DNA of 64,000 nucleotides from Gracilibacillus halotolerans (GCF_014206945.1 NZ_JACHON010000012.1:19290-83289), one strand, 5' to 3'; numbered from the stretch's first letter, positions 18,643 through 27,516 are shown. The notes: generated by a model not told the origin, from the sequence alone. Numbers and translations are program-made.

Positions 18643-19542
18643 ATGAATTTTAAAAATATTACAGTTGCCGGTGGTGGAGTCCTCGGTAGTCAAATTGCAT
18701 TTCAAACTGCCTATAAAGGATTTAAGGTATCCTTATACGACATTAACGATGAAGCAATTGAAAAAGCCAAGGAACGAATGGAGTATCTTCAATCAAGATA
18801 CATAAAAGACTTAGGAGCATCAGAAGAAGACTTAAATCAGGCATTAAGCCGCCTATCCTTCCATTCTGATTTAGCTGAGGCAGTAAAAGACGCTGACTTT
18901 CTTATTGAAGCAGTTCCTGAAGTAGTTCAAATTAAGACTGACTTTTACCAGCAGTTAGCTGCAGTTGCGCCAGAAAAAACGGTCTTTGCTACGAACTCTT
19001 CAACGCTATTACCAAGTCAATTTGCAGAGGCTACAGGACGTCCAGAAAAATTCCTTGCTCTACATTTTGCTAACGAGATTTGGAAAAATAATACTGCTGA
19101 AGTCATGAAGCATCCTGGAACAAATAAGAAAGTATTTGATGATGTGATAGACTTTGCTAAAGCGATTGGAATGGTTGCCTTGCCTCTTCATAAAGAGCAG
19201 CCTGGCTATATTTTGAATTCTCTCTTAGTTCCATTCCTTGATGCAGCGGAAAAATTAGTTGTAAAAGATGTTGCAGACGTGGAAACTATTGATAAAACAT
19301 GGATGATTGGCACTGGTGCGCCGCTTGGACCTTTCGCTATTTTGGATGTTGTCGGGATACGAACTGCTTATAACATTGTAGAAGCAAAAGCAAAAGCTAC
19401 TAATAACGAAGAGTATAAAAATATCGCTGAATTCCTAAAAATGAATTACATTGACAAAAATAAACTAGGTATAGAATCTGGTGAAGGATTTTATAAATAT
19501 CCAAACCCTTCTTATAGAAACCCAGATTTCCTAAATAATTAA
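18643..19542 (+). CDS. 3-hydroxyacyl-CoA dehydrogenase family protein
   Basis: NAD-dependent oxidoreductase of the 3-hydroxyacyl-CoA / 3-hydroxybutyryl-CoA dehydrogenase fold. The Rossmann motif GGGVLGSQIAFQ is at residues 9-20; ATNSSTLLPS and LHFANEIWKN hold the catalytic-site Ser, His and Asn; the C-terminal all-alpha domain runs from about 190 to 299. It stands alone, not in a beta-oxidation or butanoate operon, so the physiological substrate is uncertain. Perfect AGGAGGAG before the ATG, and a strong terminator directly after. Confidence 0.88.
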   Translation: MNFKNITVAGGGVLGSQIAFQTAYKGFKVSLYDINDEAIEKAKERMEYLQSRYIKDLGASEEDLNQALSRLSFHSDLAEAVKDADFLIEAVPEVVQIKTDFYQQLAAVAPEKTVFATNSSTLLPSQFAEATGRPEKFLALHFANEIWKNNTAEVMKHPGTNKKVFDDVIDFAKAIGMVALPLHKEQPGYILNSLLVPFLDAAEKLVVKDVADVETIDKTWMIGTGAPLGPFAILDVVGIRTAYNIVEAKAKATNNEEYKNIAEFLKMNYIDKNKLGIESGEGFYKYPNPSYRNPDFLNN

Positions 19543-19550
19543 GATAAGTA

Positions 19551-19583
19551 AACGCCATTTCCTTGAACCCAGGAAATGGCGTT
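19551..19583. terminator. Bidirectional terminator
   Basis: Perfect 12-bp stem AACGCCATTTCC/GGAAATGGCGTT between the convergent dehydrogenase and pirin genes, followed by TTTAC on the plus strand. Confidence 0.85.
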
Positions 19584-19593
19584 TTACATCTAT

Positions 19594-20334
19594 CTATTTA
19601 GCCATCGTTCCTCCACTAATTGTACCGGATAAAGACATTGGTGCATCCATATCCACAAAAAATAAAACAACAGTTGCATCTTCTATTACTTCAATAGAAA
19701 ATAAGGGTTGATCAATATCAGTTATGGCTTCTAATTTATTTACATTTATTCCGTCTATTATAATGGAACCATCCATTACAAAGAGAAACGGCTTATAACC
19801 ATTCATTTTAGGCACGTTTAATGTATCGCCTTTACGCGGATGTGCATCCATTATGTAAACTTGCTGTCTTACATGTAAAGGTGCCTCGCTTCCTTCTGGA
19901 CCTACCATTACGTACCAATCTTCATTCGAAACCGGCTTCTCATGAAATTGAATGGTCGGTTCTAAGTTAGCTTCCCTCGGTCTTACAAATATCTGTAGCA
20001 TTTCTACATGGTCCTCTTTCACTTTCTCCTCATGCCAAAAGCTTGAACCTGCATTCATTAGCATTAAATTACCTCGATTGATTGGAACTTCATATCCTGC
20101 TGAATCACGGTGATACATTGTTCCACTCCAAACATAACTAAAGATTTCATCATTGATATGTTCGTGCATCTTAATCGTGATACCCTTTTGCATCGTAGCA
20201 TAGTCAATAAAACTTAATGGACCAAAAGCAGAATCGTCATTATCTTCTAGTATTGCACCAGTGGGAATACGTGTAATCGCAATCGGACCTCTAAAAGGTT
20301 GTGTATGCGTGTCCTTAGATAGTTTTTTTATCAT
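19594..20334 (-). CDS. Pirin-family protein
   Basis: A 246-residue bicupin of the pirin family. The N-terminal cupin keeps the metal-site pattern HEHINDEIFSYVWSGTMYHR (around residues 57-76), corresponding to HPHRGFETVTYV of canonical pirins, and a later Glu-rich strand (EEKVKEDHVEMLQIF). Bacterial pirins include quercetin 2,3-dioxygenases and redox-sensitive regulators; which applies here cannot be told. Divergent from the Xre pair at 20516 with about 180 bases between. Confidence 0.85.
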   Translation of the reverse strand: MIKKLSKDTHTQPFRGPIAITRIPTGAILEDNDDSAFGPLSFIDYATMQKGITIKMHEHINDEIFSYVWSGTMYHRDSAGYEVPINRGNLMLMNAGSSFWHEEKVKEDHVEMLQIFVRPREANLEPTIQFHEKPVSNEDWYVMVGPEGSEAPLHVRQQVYIMDAHPRKGDTLNVPKMNGYKPFLFVMDGSIIIDGINVNKLEAITDIDQPLFSIEVIEDATVVLFFVDMDAPMSLSGTISGGTMAK

Positions 20335-20515
20335 CCGTTATCACCCGCTTGTCCTTATTTGCATTCTTACTGTTATTATACCTTTTCTCGAACTTTAATA
20401 CAGAATAACACCTTTAGAAAAGTAATCTTTCTTTAACAAAATGCAAATCATCCTTTACATTTAGACTAGCTTTTGTTACATTATTTCCAGGAATAAAAAA
20501 GAGAGGAAATTAATT

Positions 20516-20731
20516 ATGCTTGAAAATAGCGTACGTGAACTTCGAGCAAGATTTCGTATGACACAAACGGATCTAGCTAAAAGCGTTGGAATCACACGTC
20601 AAACTGTTGGTTTAATTGAAAAGGGTGACTATGCTCCATCCGTCGTCTTAGCTATAAAAATTGCTCAAACGTTTGAAACAAGCGTCGAAGAAGTTTTTAG
20701 GATTAATGAAAAAGAGGTGAAAAAGAAGTGA
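20516..20731 (+). CDS. Xre-family transcriptional regulator (small HTH)
   Basis: A 71-residue single-domain HTH protein (TQTDLAKSVGITRQTVGLIEK at residues 17-37) closely similar in design to the one at 5923-6123. RBS GAGAGGAAA seven bases before the ATG. Its stop codon overlaps the GTG start of the next reading frame by four bases (GTGA), so it would normally be co-translated with a membrane partner, but that partner is interrupted here. Confidence 0.85.
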   Translation: MLENSVRELRARFRMTQTDLAKSVGITRQTVGLIEKGDYAPSVVLAIKIAQTFETSVEEVFRINEKEVKKK

Positions 20732-21177
20732 TTGAAAAGATTGCGCGATCGCCATTAAGCAACATATTTCTTATTCTACTTTTAGGAGCCTTTATTTTTT
20801 TCAGTGGGCCTAACTCAGATGTAAAGCAAGTGTACTCCCTCCTAATTACCTTAGGAATCATCATTATTTTAGTCTTATACTACCTTTCTATCTTAGTCTA
20901 CAATCATAGGAATCCAAGTAGTAAAGTAAGACTATTCGGCTGAATACCATACGAACTCAAAGAGGAAGACGAAGGAAAGCAGTGGATTACGTTTCAAGCA
21001 TGTAGAAAAGTGTATATATTTTATTCCAATGCAATTCCCTTCGCCATCGTCTTGCTCGTTCTATTTGACTCCTTAAATCAGTTATCGTTAGTAATTCTTT
21101 TACTAATGGGGGTTTTTCAGTACATGATTTTTTGGTGGGAAGAGAGAAAATACAATCAAGTTGAAACGGAGGAATAG
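20728..21177 (+). pseudogene. Xre-partner membrane protein interrupted by in-frame TGA
   Basis: Reading starts at GTG 20728 and stops at TGA 20941-20943 after 71 residues (ending KVRLFG). The same frame continues open after the TGA for 77 more codons (IPYELKEEDEGKQWITFQAC... to TAG at 21175-21177) with two further membrane segments and no start codon of its own. The whole would be a protein of about 149 residues, matching the intact partner gene at 6120-6578. The simplest reading is one TGG-to-TGA change of Trp72. The downstream gene's ribosome binding site is inside the 3' end of this frame. Alternatives are low-level UGA readthrough or a base-calling error. Confidence 0.82.
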
Positions 21178-21183
21178 GACATC

Positions 21184-21681
21184 ATGAGTATCTATATTGC
21201 TTATTTAATTATTTTTCTATTAGGAGCTACACCTTTTTTTGAAGTTGTTGGAGTAATTCCGATTGGAGTTGCAGCTGGACTTCCTGCAGTTCCAGTTGCT
21301 ATCCTTGCATTCGCTGGTAATATTCTTACCATCTGGCTCTTAATCTTAATGATGGATCACGTTAAGAAATGGATGAAAAATCGTAAAGAGAAGAAGGGGA
21401 AAGACATACCCGAGAAAAGACAGAAACGAGCAGCAAACCTTTGGAAAAAATATGGCTTACCTGGTCTAGCTATTTTGTCTCCTTTTTTGATCGGTAGTCA
21501 CTTTGGAGCTATTTTAGCGATGGGGTTTGGAGGAACACGAAAGAGAATTACATTCTGGATGACGATTAGTGTTACAGGCTGGACGATTATTATGGGGATT
21601 GCTTCTTACTACGGTATTGATTTCTTATACCAGCAGACAGACCGTCAAGGCTTCCTATCTGAGTTCATTGATTTAGATTAG
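21184..21681 (+). CDS. Small multidrug export family membrane protein (COG2426)
   Basis: A 165-residue integral membrane protein of the Sm_multidrug_ex family. Helices about residues 4-24, 33-58, 92-120 and 125-148 surround a very basic cytoplasmic loop (KKWMKNRKEKKGKDIPEKRQ). Conserved PFFEVVGVIPIGVAAGLP and GLAILSPFLIGSHFGAILA are seen. The multidrug name is historical; transport has not been established for the family in general. It follows the broken Xre partner by six bases with AGGAGGAATAG as RBS. Confidence 0.8.
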   Translation: MSIYIAYLIIFLLGATPFFEVVGVIPIGVAAGLPAVPVAILAFAGNILTIWLLILMMDHVKKWMKNRKEKKGKDIPEKRQKRAANLWKKYGLPGLAILSPFLIGSHFGAILAMGFGGTRKRITFWMTISVTGWTIIMGIASYYGIDFLYQQTDRQGFLSEFIDLD

Positions 21682-21691
21682 CATTTCAATA

Positions 21692-21720
21692 GAATAGAGG
21701 CGATATATCCGCCTCTATTC
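21692..21720. terminator. Hairpin between convergent genes
   Basis: Perfect 11-bp stem GAATAGAGGCG/CGCCTCTATTC with a seven-base loop; no clear T-run, but the location between convergent genes suggests termination both ways. Confidence 0.6.
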
Positions 21721-21727
21721 CTAAATA

Positions 21728-22288
21728 TTAAATTTTTAGTGATCCTCTAAATCCTCTCACCCCATAGTAGGATTCTGCCCCATTATGATATACAAACACT
21801 TGATTATAGCGACGGTCACAGAAAAGGGCGCCACCTAACTCTCTAATTTCAGCAGGTGTCTGTATCCAACTAGAAGTCTTTAAATCAAATTCACCGAGTG
21901 TTTGTAAACTGCGATATTCCTCCTCAGTTAATAGTTCTATTCCCATCTCGTTAGCCATATCGATTGCACTATTTTCAGGTTTATGCTTTTTTCTCGATTC
22001 TAATGCTTCACGGTCGTAACATATACTACGTCGGCCTTTCGGAGTTTCAGCAGAACAATCCATAAAGATATATTCATTCGTTTCTTTATCAAAATCTACG
22101 ACATCAGGTTCTCCACCTGTTCTCTCCATTTCATAGAGGGACCATAGCTTTTCCTCGTGTTGAATTAATTTAGACTGAACACTATCCCAATTTAGATTTT
22201 CATGCCAATTCATATGTTGGTTAAATCTCTCTTCTAATATTAGTAGTAATTGTTCACGTTGTTCATATGTAATTTTATTGCTCCTCAT
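21728..22288 (-). CDS. DUF4256 family protein
   Basis: A 186-residue soluble protein recognised as DUF4256 from stretches such as SLYEMERTGGEPDVV, FMDCSAETPKGRRSICYDR and YHNGAESYYGVRGFRGSLKI at the C-terminus. No catalytic activity is known. Start at ATG 22288 follows GGAGGTAATT. Monocistronic. Confidence 0.8.
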   Translation of the reverse strand: MRSNKITYEQREQLLLILEERFNQHMNWHENLNWDSVQSKLIQHEEKLWSLYEMERTGGEPDVVDFDKETNEYIFMDCSAETPKGRRSICYDREALESRKKHKPENSAIDMANEMGIELLTEEEYRSLQTLGEFDLKTSSWIQTPAEIRELGGALFCDRRYNQVFVYHNGAESYYGVRGFRGSLKI

Positions 22289-22363
22289 TAGAATTACCTC
22301 CAATATTTATATACTTCTTAGTATATCTTTCTTTTCCTTTTTTAAAGGGGCGGAATTCAACGT

Positions 22364-23143
22364 TTAGTTATCGTATATCTTCTTAATCTTACTATAATTC
22401 ATTTCTCTAGGCTGCCAGTTGAGCTTTGATAATTCATCAAGTAACCTATCACCAACACGTTTAATATTTTCTTCGATAATCTTTCTGCCATTTTGTTCTG
22501 AAGTCTTTCTTGGGTCATCACCCCATATTCCTACCATAGAGGATTCGTCAGTAAGCTTCTCTAGATCCGTCAAATCTGGATAAAGCCCCATCATCAGCGA
22601 AGTCTCATTATAAGCTGCATGATCTGTCATAATGCCATTATTTTCTTCTCCTCCTAAGTCCCACAATTGAAATAGCTTTAATCCAAATTTCTTTTCAAAT
22701 GGTTCAATAGATTTACTAAAGGCTTGCGTGGACGGTCCGTGGCCATGCGCAACTACTATTTTAAAACCGGCTCTGGAAAGGTTCCATAGTGTTGCCTCTA
22801 TCATTTTAATAAATAAGTCCTCCTCTACGTAATATGCGGAGCCTTCTAATTGCTGAAATTGTTCGTCTTCAAAACTATGAACGTCCATACCAATGTATTC
22901 GTCCCCACCTTTTTTTACTAAGATATCAGGTCCTAAATACATCATTGGCAGAACAATACCACCTATTTTATTTGCAAGAGACATGAAGAATCCTTTTGAT
23001 TGTAACCCATCGGAACCTAATGGAAGATGATAACCATGCCACTCCAACGTTCCAAGTGGCAAGTATGCAATTGGGCAATCATTTATTCGCTTAAGAAATT
23101 CTTCTGGAAGTAGCTCTTCATATAACACTTTATTTGTTTTCAT
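22364..23143 (-). CDS. Creatininase-family amidohydrolase
   Basis: A 259-residue protein of the creatininase superfamily, Mn/Zn-dependent hydrolases of cyclic amides and formamides (creatininase, MftE, ArfB). The metal-site motif GTLEWHGYHLPLGSD is at residues 33-47, HGHGPSTQ replaces the canonical NGHGGN, and HAAYNETSLMMG replaces HAGExETS with the catalytic Glu kept. These deviations suggest a substrate other than creatinine. Start at 23143 after GGAGTGTTGG. No partner gene gives away the substrate. Confidence 0.78.
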   Translation of the reverse strand: MKTNKVLYEELLPEEFLKRINDCPIAYLPLGTLEWHGYHLPLGSDGLQSKGFFMSLANKIGGIVLPMMYLGPDILVKKGGDEYIGMDVHSFEDEQFQQLEGSAYYVEEDLFIKMIEATLWNLSRAGFKIVVAHGHGPSTQAFSKSIEPFEKKFGLKLFQLWDLGGEENNGIMTDHAAYNETSLMMGLYPDLTDLEKLTDESSMVGIWGDDPRKTSEQNGRKIIEENIKRVGDRLLDELSKLNWQPREMNYSKIKKIYDN

Positions 23144-23302
23144 TACCAACACTCCAATACTAATCAATATTAATATCAGATAGCACACTCAAGAAAACGT
23201 TATCAATTTAAATGACAATAGGATTTCATTTGTATTTACATATAATAAAGATACCATAGTCATAAAAACTGTCGCATCAGTAATATTCGAACACTTATAT
23301 CA

Positions 23303-23342
23303 TAAAAAATCTCAGACTCCTCTATTTTAGAAGCCTGAGATT
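23303..23342 (-). terminator. Terminator of cwlJ
   Basis: Stem AATCTCAG/CTGAGATT with an imperfect inner stem, followed on the minus strand by a T-run, 30 bases after the cwlJ stop. Confidence 0.82.
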
Positions 23343-23372
23343 AATCCGTTCATATACGTTTTCCAGGTGAAA

Positions 23373-23813
23373 TTATCCTAAATAAACACTTTCACACGTA
23401 CCTGCAGCCGGCTCGTAAAAGCAATGTAATTTAAATTGACCTGTAAATGGTTGGTTATACCATGTAGGAGGACATGGACCATATGGATTAAAATACCACA
23501 AAGCATATTTAGCAGGGTGATCTCTCCAATACTTTAAGTTCATCTCTGCTAATCTTCTTTCAGATTCTCTTGATCGTTGATAAAAAACATTTCCCTTCTG
23601 AACCGCTTCGAAAGAATAATTGCCACCTTGTACTTGAAAGATTACATCTTCTATCGAACGTACATCAGTAAAGTCACTACAATTTGCTACGGCACGGTTT
23701 ACGATAACATTTCCTACATATAGCATCCCCTGTTTACCTTCACCTTCAGCTTCTGCTCTCATCATTCTAGCCATCAAATCCACGTCCGCACTCCGATAAG
23801 CTACTCTAGCCAT
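23373..23813 (-). CDS. cwlJ: Spore cortex-lytic cell wall hydrolase
   Basis: Hydrolase_2 (SleB/CwlJ) domain protein of 146 residues, about the size of B. subtilis CwlJ (142) and without signal peptide or LysM domain, as expected for CwlJ rather than SleB. It degrades spore cortex peptidoglycan during Ca-dipicolinate-triggered germination. The catalytic Glu is in MMRAEAEGEGKQGMLYVGNV and the conserved ALWYFNPYGPCPPTW is present. Start follows TGGAGGTGGAG. Normally a mother-cell (sigma-E) gene; no sigma-E promoter was identified by eye. No gerQ next door. Confidence 0.9.
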   Translation of the reverse strand: MARVAYRSADVDLMARMMRAEAEGEGKQGMLYVGNVIVNRAVANCSDFTDVRSIEDVIFQVQGGNYSFEAVQKGNVFYQRSRESERRLAEMNLKYWRDHPAKYALWYFNPYGPCPPTWYNQPFTGQFKLHCFYEPAAGTCESVYLG

Positions 23814-23921
23814 TTACTCCACCTCCATATTATCGTATGAGATAGCCTCCTATCATGTTATTCAATGTAAAGAAAAATGTAAGTAGTAATTCTTTATCAT
23901 CACGAAAACATTTGAAAAAAC

Positions 23922-23954
23922 AAAAAAAGATAAGAACTTCAAGAGTCCTTATCT
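23922..23954 (-). terminator. Terminator of the DUF1349 gene
   Basis: Stem AGATAAGGACT/AGTTCTTATCT on the minus strand (one G-U) followed by seven T. Confidence 0.88.
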
Positions 23955-24000
23955 GAAAATTAGTCAAATTTAATTTTAGCTTATCACTCAATCTAAATAT

Positions 24001-24639
24001 TTATAAATATGCTTCATCCGGGTCATTTCCTAACTTTTCGATTGTCAGAAAATCATATCGGACTTCCAATCCACCTTTTTGCGGGCTACACACATATACT
24101 CCCGCCTGAATAGATGCATCATCAGGAATATGTAAATGAGTAATTCTCATTTGTTCCCAATTGTCCCCATCCCATGAATAATCTACATATCCGTTTTTTC
24201 CAATTCTAGAAACACGGAAGTATAAATCCACTACATCTTCACATTCAACTAACTGTGTGGACCAATCCGAATATCCTTGATTCGTTACTACTGCACCTAA
24301 CTTACTCAAGCTATCAGGCAAGTATTCTAACGAAGTCTTAATCCACATATCTTCAGAAAAACGTATCATTAATCCAGCTTGATCATATTTATTCTTTAAA
24401 ATTAGCTTGAGTTTTGTTGTCATTCTAAAATTTTCTTTTGTTTCTTTGAATAGAAAATGTCCATCATCTGCTTGAAAACCATAATGGGTTTTTTGCCAGA
24501 AATCGGTCTTTTCCGTTGTTTTTACTACGAGTTGCGATGCCTCTTCATCTATATACCAATCACTCGGTTCACTATGCCATTTTAGAGAGGAATCTAAACT
24601 TTTATTATCAAAATTTTCATCAAGTATTTTATTATTCAT
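24001..24639 (-). CDS. DUF1349 (concanavalin-like) protein
   Basis: A 212-residue cytosolic protein of the DUF1349 family, with a lectin/laminin-G-like jelly-roll fold (LKWHSEPSDWYIDEEASQLVV, DQAGLMIRFSEDMWIKTSLEY and VYVCSPQKGGLEVRYDFLTI). Relatives are annotated as regulators of enolase or as carbohydrate binders, without firm function. Start ATG 24639 follows GGAGGTCC. Single gene with its own terminator. Confidence 0.82.
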   Translation of the reverse strand: MNNKILDENFDNKSLDSSLKWHSEPSDWYIDEEASQLVVKTTEKTDFWQKTHYGFQADDGHFLFKETKENFRMTTKLKLILKNKYDQAGLMIRFSEDMWIKTSLEYLPDSLSKLGAVVTNQGYSDWSTQLVECEDVVDLYFRVSRIGKNGYVDYSWDGDNWEQMRITHLHIPDDASIQAGVYVCSPQKGGLEVRYDFLTIEKLGNDPDEAYL

Positions 24640-24748
24640 TATAAGGACCTCCATTCAATTCTGACTAACATACTAGTTTATTGCTATATAATTATAGTAT
24701 CATTCCTACACATACAAATATAAGAAAATGCTTTCATACTTTATAATA

Positions 24749-24790
24749 GAAAAAACCCCTAAAATTAGATTTTGGTCTAACTTCAGAGGT
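24749..24790 (-). terminator. Terminator of the VOC/luciferase-like/FMN reductase operon
   Basis: A 15-bp stem (arms 24755-24769 and 24776-24790, three G-U pairs) followed on the minus strand by six T, downstream of the last gene at 24835. Confidence 0.88.
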
Positions 24791-24834
24791 GCACTCTAAG
24801 TGAGGCGAGCCAGTTATTTTTAATACATATTCAA

Positions 24835-25371
24835 TTATCTTACTGTTTTCAATGCTTTACCCCAACTATTTACTTGGTCTAACATCATTGTCACATTTTC
24901 TAAATGTAATTCTTGTGGAGCAAATTCTCCATCTTTAAAATCAAGGAATAAAGATAAAGTTGGATGTGTACGAACATCCGCAATCATCAATTCTCCCATA
25001 ATTCCACGTAAATGCTCTGCTGCACGTGCTCCACCTGTAGAACCGTAGCTTACAATACCCGCTGCTTTATTGTTCCAAGGCTCTTGAGCTAAATCAAGTG
25101 CATTCTTTAACGATGCAGAAATACTATGATTATATTCTTGTACGATAAAGACAAAACCATCTAAGCTAGCAAGCTTTTCGTTCCATTTTACAATACCAGG
25201 AGAGTCCCCTTCACCTAGTAAAGGTAATTCGTAATCCTTAATATCAACTATTTCATAATTAGCATCATCACGTAGATCTGCTATGCTTTTTACCCATTCC
25301 CCAACAGCCGGACTAACTCGACCCTCTCTCGTACTTCCTAAAATAATCCCGATATTTAATTTTTCGTTCAT
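24835..25371 (-). CDS. NADPH-dependent FMN reductase
   Basis: Flavodoxin-like NAD(P)H:flavin/quinone reductase, 178 residues from the ATG at 25371, which has AGGAGGAAAATAC upstream. The FMN-phosphate loop is GSTREGRVSPAVGEW and the second flavin contact VQEYNHSISASLKNALD. An alternative ATG at 25422 would add MSFFGKLFKETSQEEN and also has a passable RBS. As the third gene of a cassette with a luciferase-like oxidoreductase and a ring-cleavage-type dioxygenase it could supply reduced FMN to the former or reduce quinones directly. Expected to be controlled by the HxlR regulator at 27517. Confidence 0.87.
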   Translation of the reverse strand: MNEKLNIGIILGSTREGRVSPAVGEWVKSIADLRDDANYEIVDIKDYELPLLGEGDSPGIVKWNEKLASLDGFVFIVQEYNHSISASLKNALDLAQEPWNNKAAGIVSYGSTGGARAAEHLRGIMGELMIADVRTHPTLSLFLDFKDGEFAPQELHLENVTMMLDQVNSWGKALKTVR

Positions 25372-25436
25372 TGTATTTTCCTCCTGTGATGTTTCCTTAA
25401 ATAATTTTCCGAAAAAACTCATGCTGATCAACCCTT

Positions 25437-26504
25437 CTATTTTTTCTCTTTTATATATTTTCTTAACTTTGGCACAACTTCTGTTGCCAGTAATTCTATG
25501 TTTCTCTCTACTTTCTCGAATGGCAATCCGCCAATATCTACTTGTGCTAGAAAACGAGTATGCCCATATAATTCATGTTGATATAGAACCTTCTCCACTA
25601 TATCGTCTGGACTACCAACAAACAATGCAGTATCAGGTCCTGCTAAATGATCAAAATCACTACGCGACATTTTCGTACCCATTCCTCGTTGTTTATTCAC
25701 GTAATACCAATAGTTGGAGTAATAAGGATAAAATTCGTCCATCGCTTCTTCTGTTGTCCTGCCAATATAGGCATGTCCCGTTACTCCTAGATTTAATTCA
25801 TTTATAGAATGACCTGCATCTAGACCTGCTTTACGATAGATATCTACGAGTGGTTGGAATCTTTCCGGTTTTCCACCTAAAATAGCTAAAGCCATTCCAA
25901 CACCCAATCTACCTGCACGAACAGCACTTTCAGGAGTACCACCAACACCAATCCATATTGGTAATTTCTCTTGAACAGGGCGTGGAGATATTTCCGCTTT
26001 ATTTAATGAGGAACGAAAGCTACCGTTCCAAGAAACCACTTCTTGTTCGTTCAGTTTCAAAAGTAAGTCCATATGTTCCTCAAACAGTTCATTATAATCA
26101 TTCGTACTGTAACCAAATAACGGGAATGACTCGATAAAAGCTCCTCGACCGGCGAGAATTTCTGCACGACCACCAGATATAACATCCAATGTTGCAAAGT
26201 CTTCAAATAAACGAACAGGATCCAGTGTACTAACCACACTTGTTGTACTCGTTAGTTTGATTTGGTTTGTCACTTGTCCAATTGCAGACAAAACAACCGC
26301 CGGGGATGAAACGACATAGTCTAAGCGATGATGCTCCCCCACTCCAAATACATCAAGTCCAGCTTGATCGGCTAGCTTTGCAGCTTGGATGATTTCGTCC
26401 ATTCTTTGCTTTGTGCCTATCATTTTTCCAGTAAGGGGATCCGGACCTAAATCAGCCAGTGAATATATCCCTACTTCAAAATTCTGTTGCTGATTCCTAG
26501 ACAT
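25437..26504 (-). CDS. LLM-class flavin-dependent oxidoreductase
   Basis: A 355-residue bacterial-luciferase-like TIM-barrel enzyme using FMNH2 or F420-type flavin chemistry. Typical blocks are VGEHHRLDYVVSSPAVVLSA, LDPVRLFEDFATLDVISGGR and WIGVGGTPESAVRAGRLG. Most members insert one oxygen atom into an organic substrate or reduce it. Located between the VOC dioxygenase and the FMN reductase, 16 bases after the former, so co-transcribed. Substrate unknown; detoxification of aromatic or quinone-like compounds is inferred from context. Confidence 0.87.
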   Translation of the reverse strand: MSRNQQQNFEVGIYSLADLGPDPLTGKMIGTKQRMDEIIQAAKLADQAGLDVFGVGEHHRLDYVVSSPAVVLSAIGQVTNQIKLTSTTSVVSTLDPVRLFEDFATLDVISGGRAEILAGRGAFIESFPLFGYSTNDYNELFEEHMDLLLKLNEQEVVSWNGSFRSSLNKAEISPRPVQEKLPIWIGVGGTPESAVRAGRLGVGMALAILGGKPERFQPLVDIYRKAGLDAGHSINELNLGVTGHAYIGRTTEEAMDEFYPYYSNYWYYVNKQRGMGTKMSRSDFDHLAGPDTALFVGSPDDIVEKVLYQHELYGHTRFLAQVDIGGLPFEKVERNIELLATEVVPKLRKYIKEKK

Positions 26505-26520
26505 AGTGACAACCCCCTTT

Positions 26521-27366
26521 TTATATCGTTAATTCAATTCGATTTCCAGACGGGTCATGGGTAACGTATACGCCAGACTCTTCTGTTACAGTTGCCCCTA
26601 AATTGTTTAAGTTTGAAACAACTTCCTTTATTGCTTCCTCGTTTGCATAAACTAGTGTATAAGATTGTAGACCAGCGCTATTCTTTTCTGGCTGCGGAGC
26701 TCCTACACCATTCCAAACGTTAACGGCAATATGGTGGTGGTATTTATTCGATGAGAGAAATAACGCTTGACCGCTATAACGGCTCACGACATCCATCCCT
26801 AGACCATCTACATAGAATTTTTCTGTTTCTTTTAGTTCCGCAACATGCAAGTGGATATGTCCCATTACTGTTTCTTTAGGTAGACCTTTCCATGCGTCTC
26901 CACGATGTTGTAACAGTGCTTCAAAGTTTAGTGGATCTACTGTCATTACCACTTCTTCTTCGTTCCATGTCCATTCTGATGGTGCTCGGTCAATATAAAT
27001 TTCAATTCCATTTCCGTCTGGGTCATTGAGATATAATGCTTCACTAACTAAGTGATCGGACGAACCGAGGCGAATTCCATTTTCGACTAAATGTACAACG
27101 ATATTAGCTAAATCTGTTTTAGTAGGTAACAAAATAGCAAAATGATACAACCCTGATGTTCTGCCTTGCTTTGGTTTCGCATTTTCTGGTTGTTCCAAAG
27201 ACAAGATGCTAGTCTTCCCATCTGTTGTAAGCTTTGCAGTAGTTGAAGTCTGTTCTAATATTTCAAATCCAATAATTTCTTTATAAAACTGTATCGATCT
27301 TTGTAAGTCCTGTACGTTAATTTTAACGTGACCAACAAACGTTGTCGGCTTCGTGTGAAAATTCAT
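26521..27366 (-). CDS. VOC ring-cleavage dioxygenase, CatE/YfiE-like
   Basis: A 281-residue two-domain vicinal-oxygen-chelate protein resembling B. subtilis CatE (catechol 2,3-dioxygenase). Repeat one spans about 10-130 (FVGHVKINV, LYLNDPDGNGIEIYID), repeat two about 163-281 (MGHIHLHVAEL, KYHHHIAVNVWN, THDPSGNRIELTI). The His/His/Glu Fe(II) ligands can be placed in HLHV, HHIA and RIEL. ATG at 27366 is preferred to 27372 because of AAAGGAG spacing. First gene of a three-gene unit directly behind a promoter overlapped by a CatR-type operator. Confidence 0.85.
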   Translation of the reverse strand: MNFHTKPTTFVGHVKINVQDLQRSIQFYKEIIGFEILEQTSTTAKLTTDGKTSILSLEQPENAKPKQGRTSGLYHFAILLPTKTDLANIVVHLVENGIRLGSSDHLVSEALYLNDPDGNGIEIYIDRAPSEWTWNEEEVVMTVDPLNFEALLQHRGDAWKGLPKETVMGHIHLHVAELKETEKFYVDGLGMDVVSRYSGQALFLSSNKYHHHIAVNVWNGVGAPQPEKNSAGLQSYTLVYANEEAIKEVVSNLNNLGATVTEESGVYVTHDPSGNRIELTI

Positions 27367-27401
27367 TTTCATTCTCCTTTTCCACTGTTACTTTTCTAGT
27401 T

Positions 27402-27417
27402 AGTTACTTTATGTAAC
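27402..27417. promoter_or_regulatory. CatR/YodB-type operator
   Basis: Perfect inverted repeat AGTTAC-TTTAT-GTAACT, matching the TTAC-N5-GTAA site described for the CatR regulator of B. subtilis. It begins two bases past the -10 of the VOC-gene promoter, so binding would block initiation. Confidence 0.75.
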
Positions 27418-27419
27418 TT

Positions 27420-27448
27420 AGTTTATATTTTATATTTGATATTGTCAA
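27420..27448 (-). promoter_or_regulatory. Sigma-A promoter of the VOC/LLM/FMN reductase operon
   Basis: TTGACA (27443-27448), 17 bases, TAAACT (27420-27425) on the minus strand. The start site would fall within the inverted repeat at 27402-27417. Confidence 0.8.
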
Positions 27449-27516
27449 GTTATTAAATTATCGTTTATAAACATTTTACTTTTTGTGGTATACTATAACT
27501 AAGAGAGGTGAATGCA

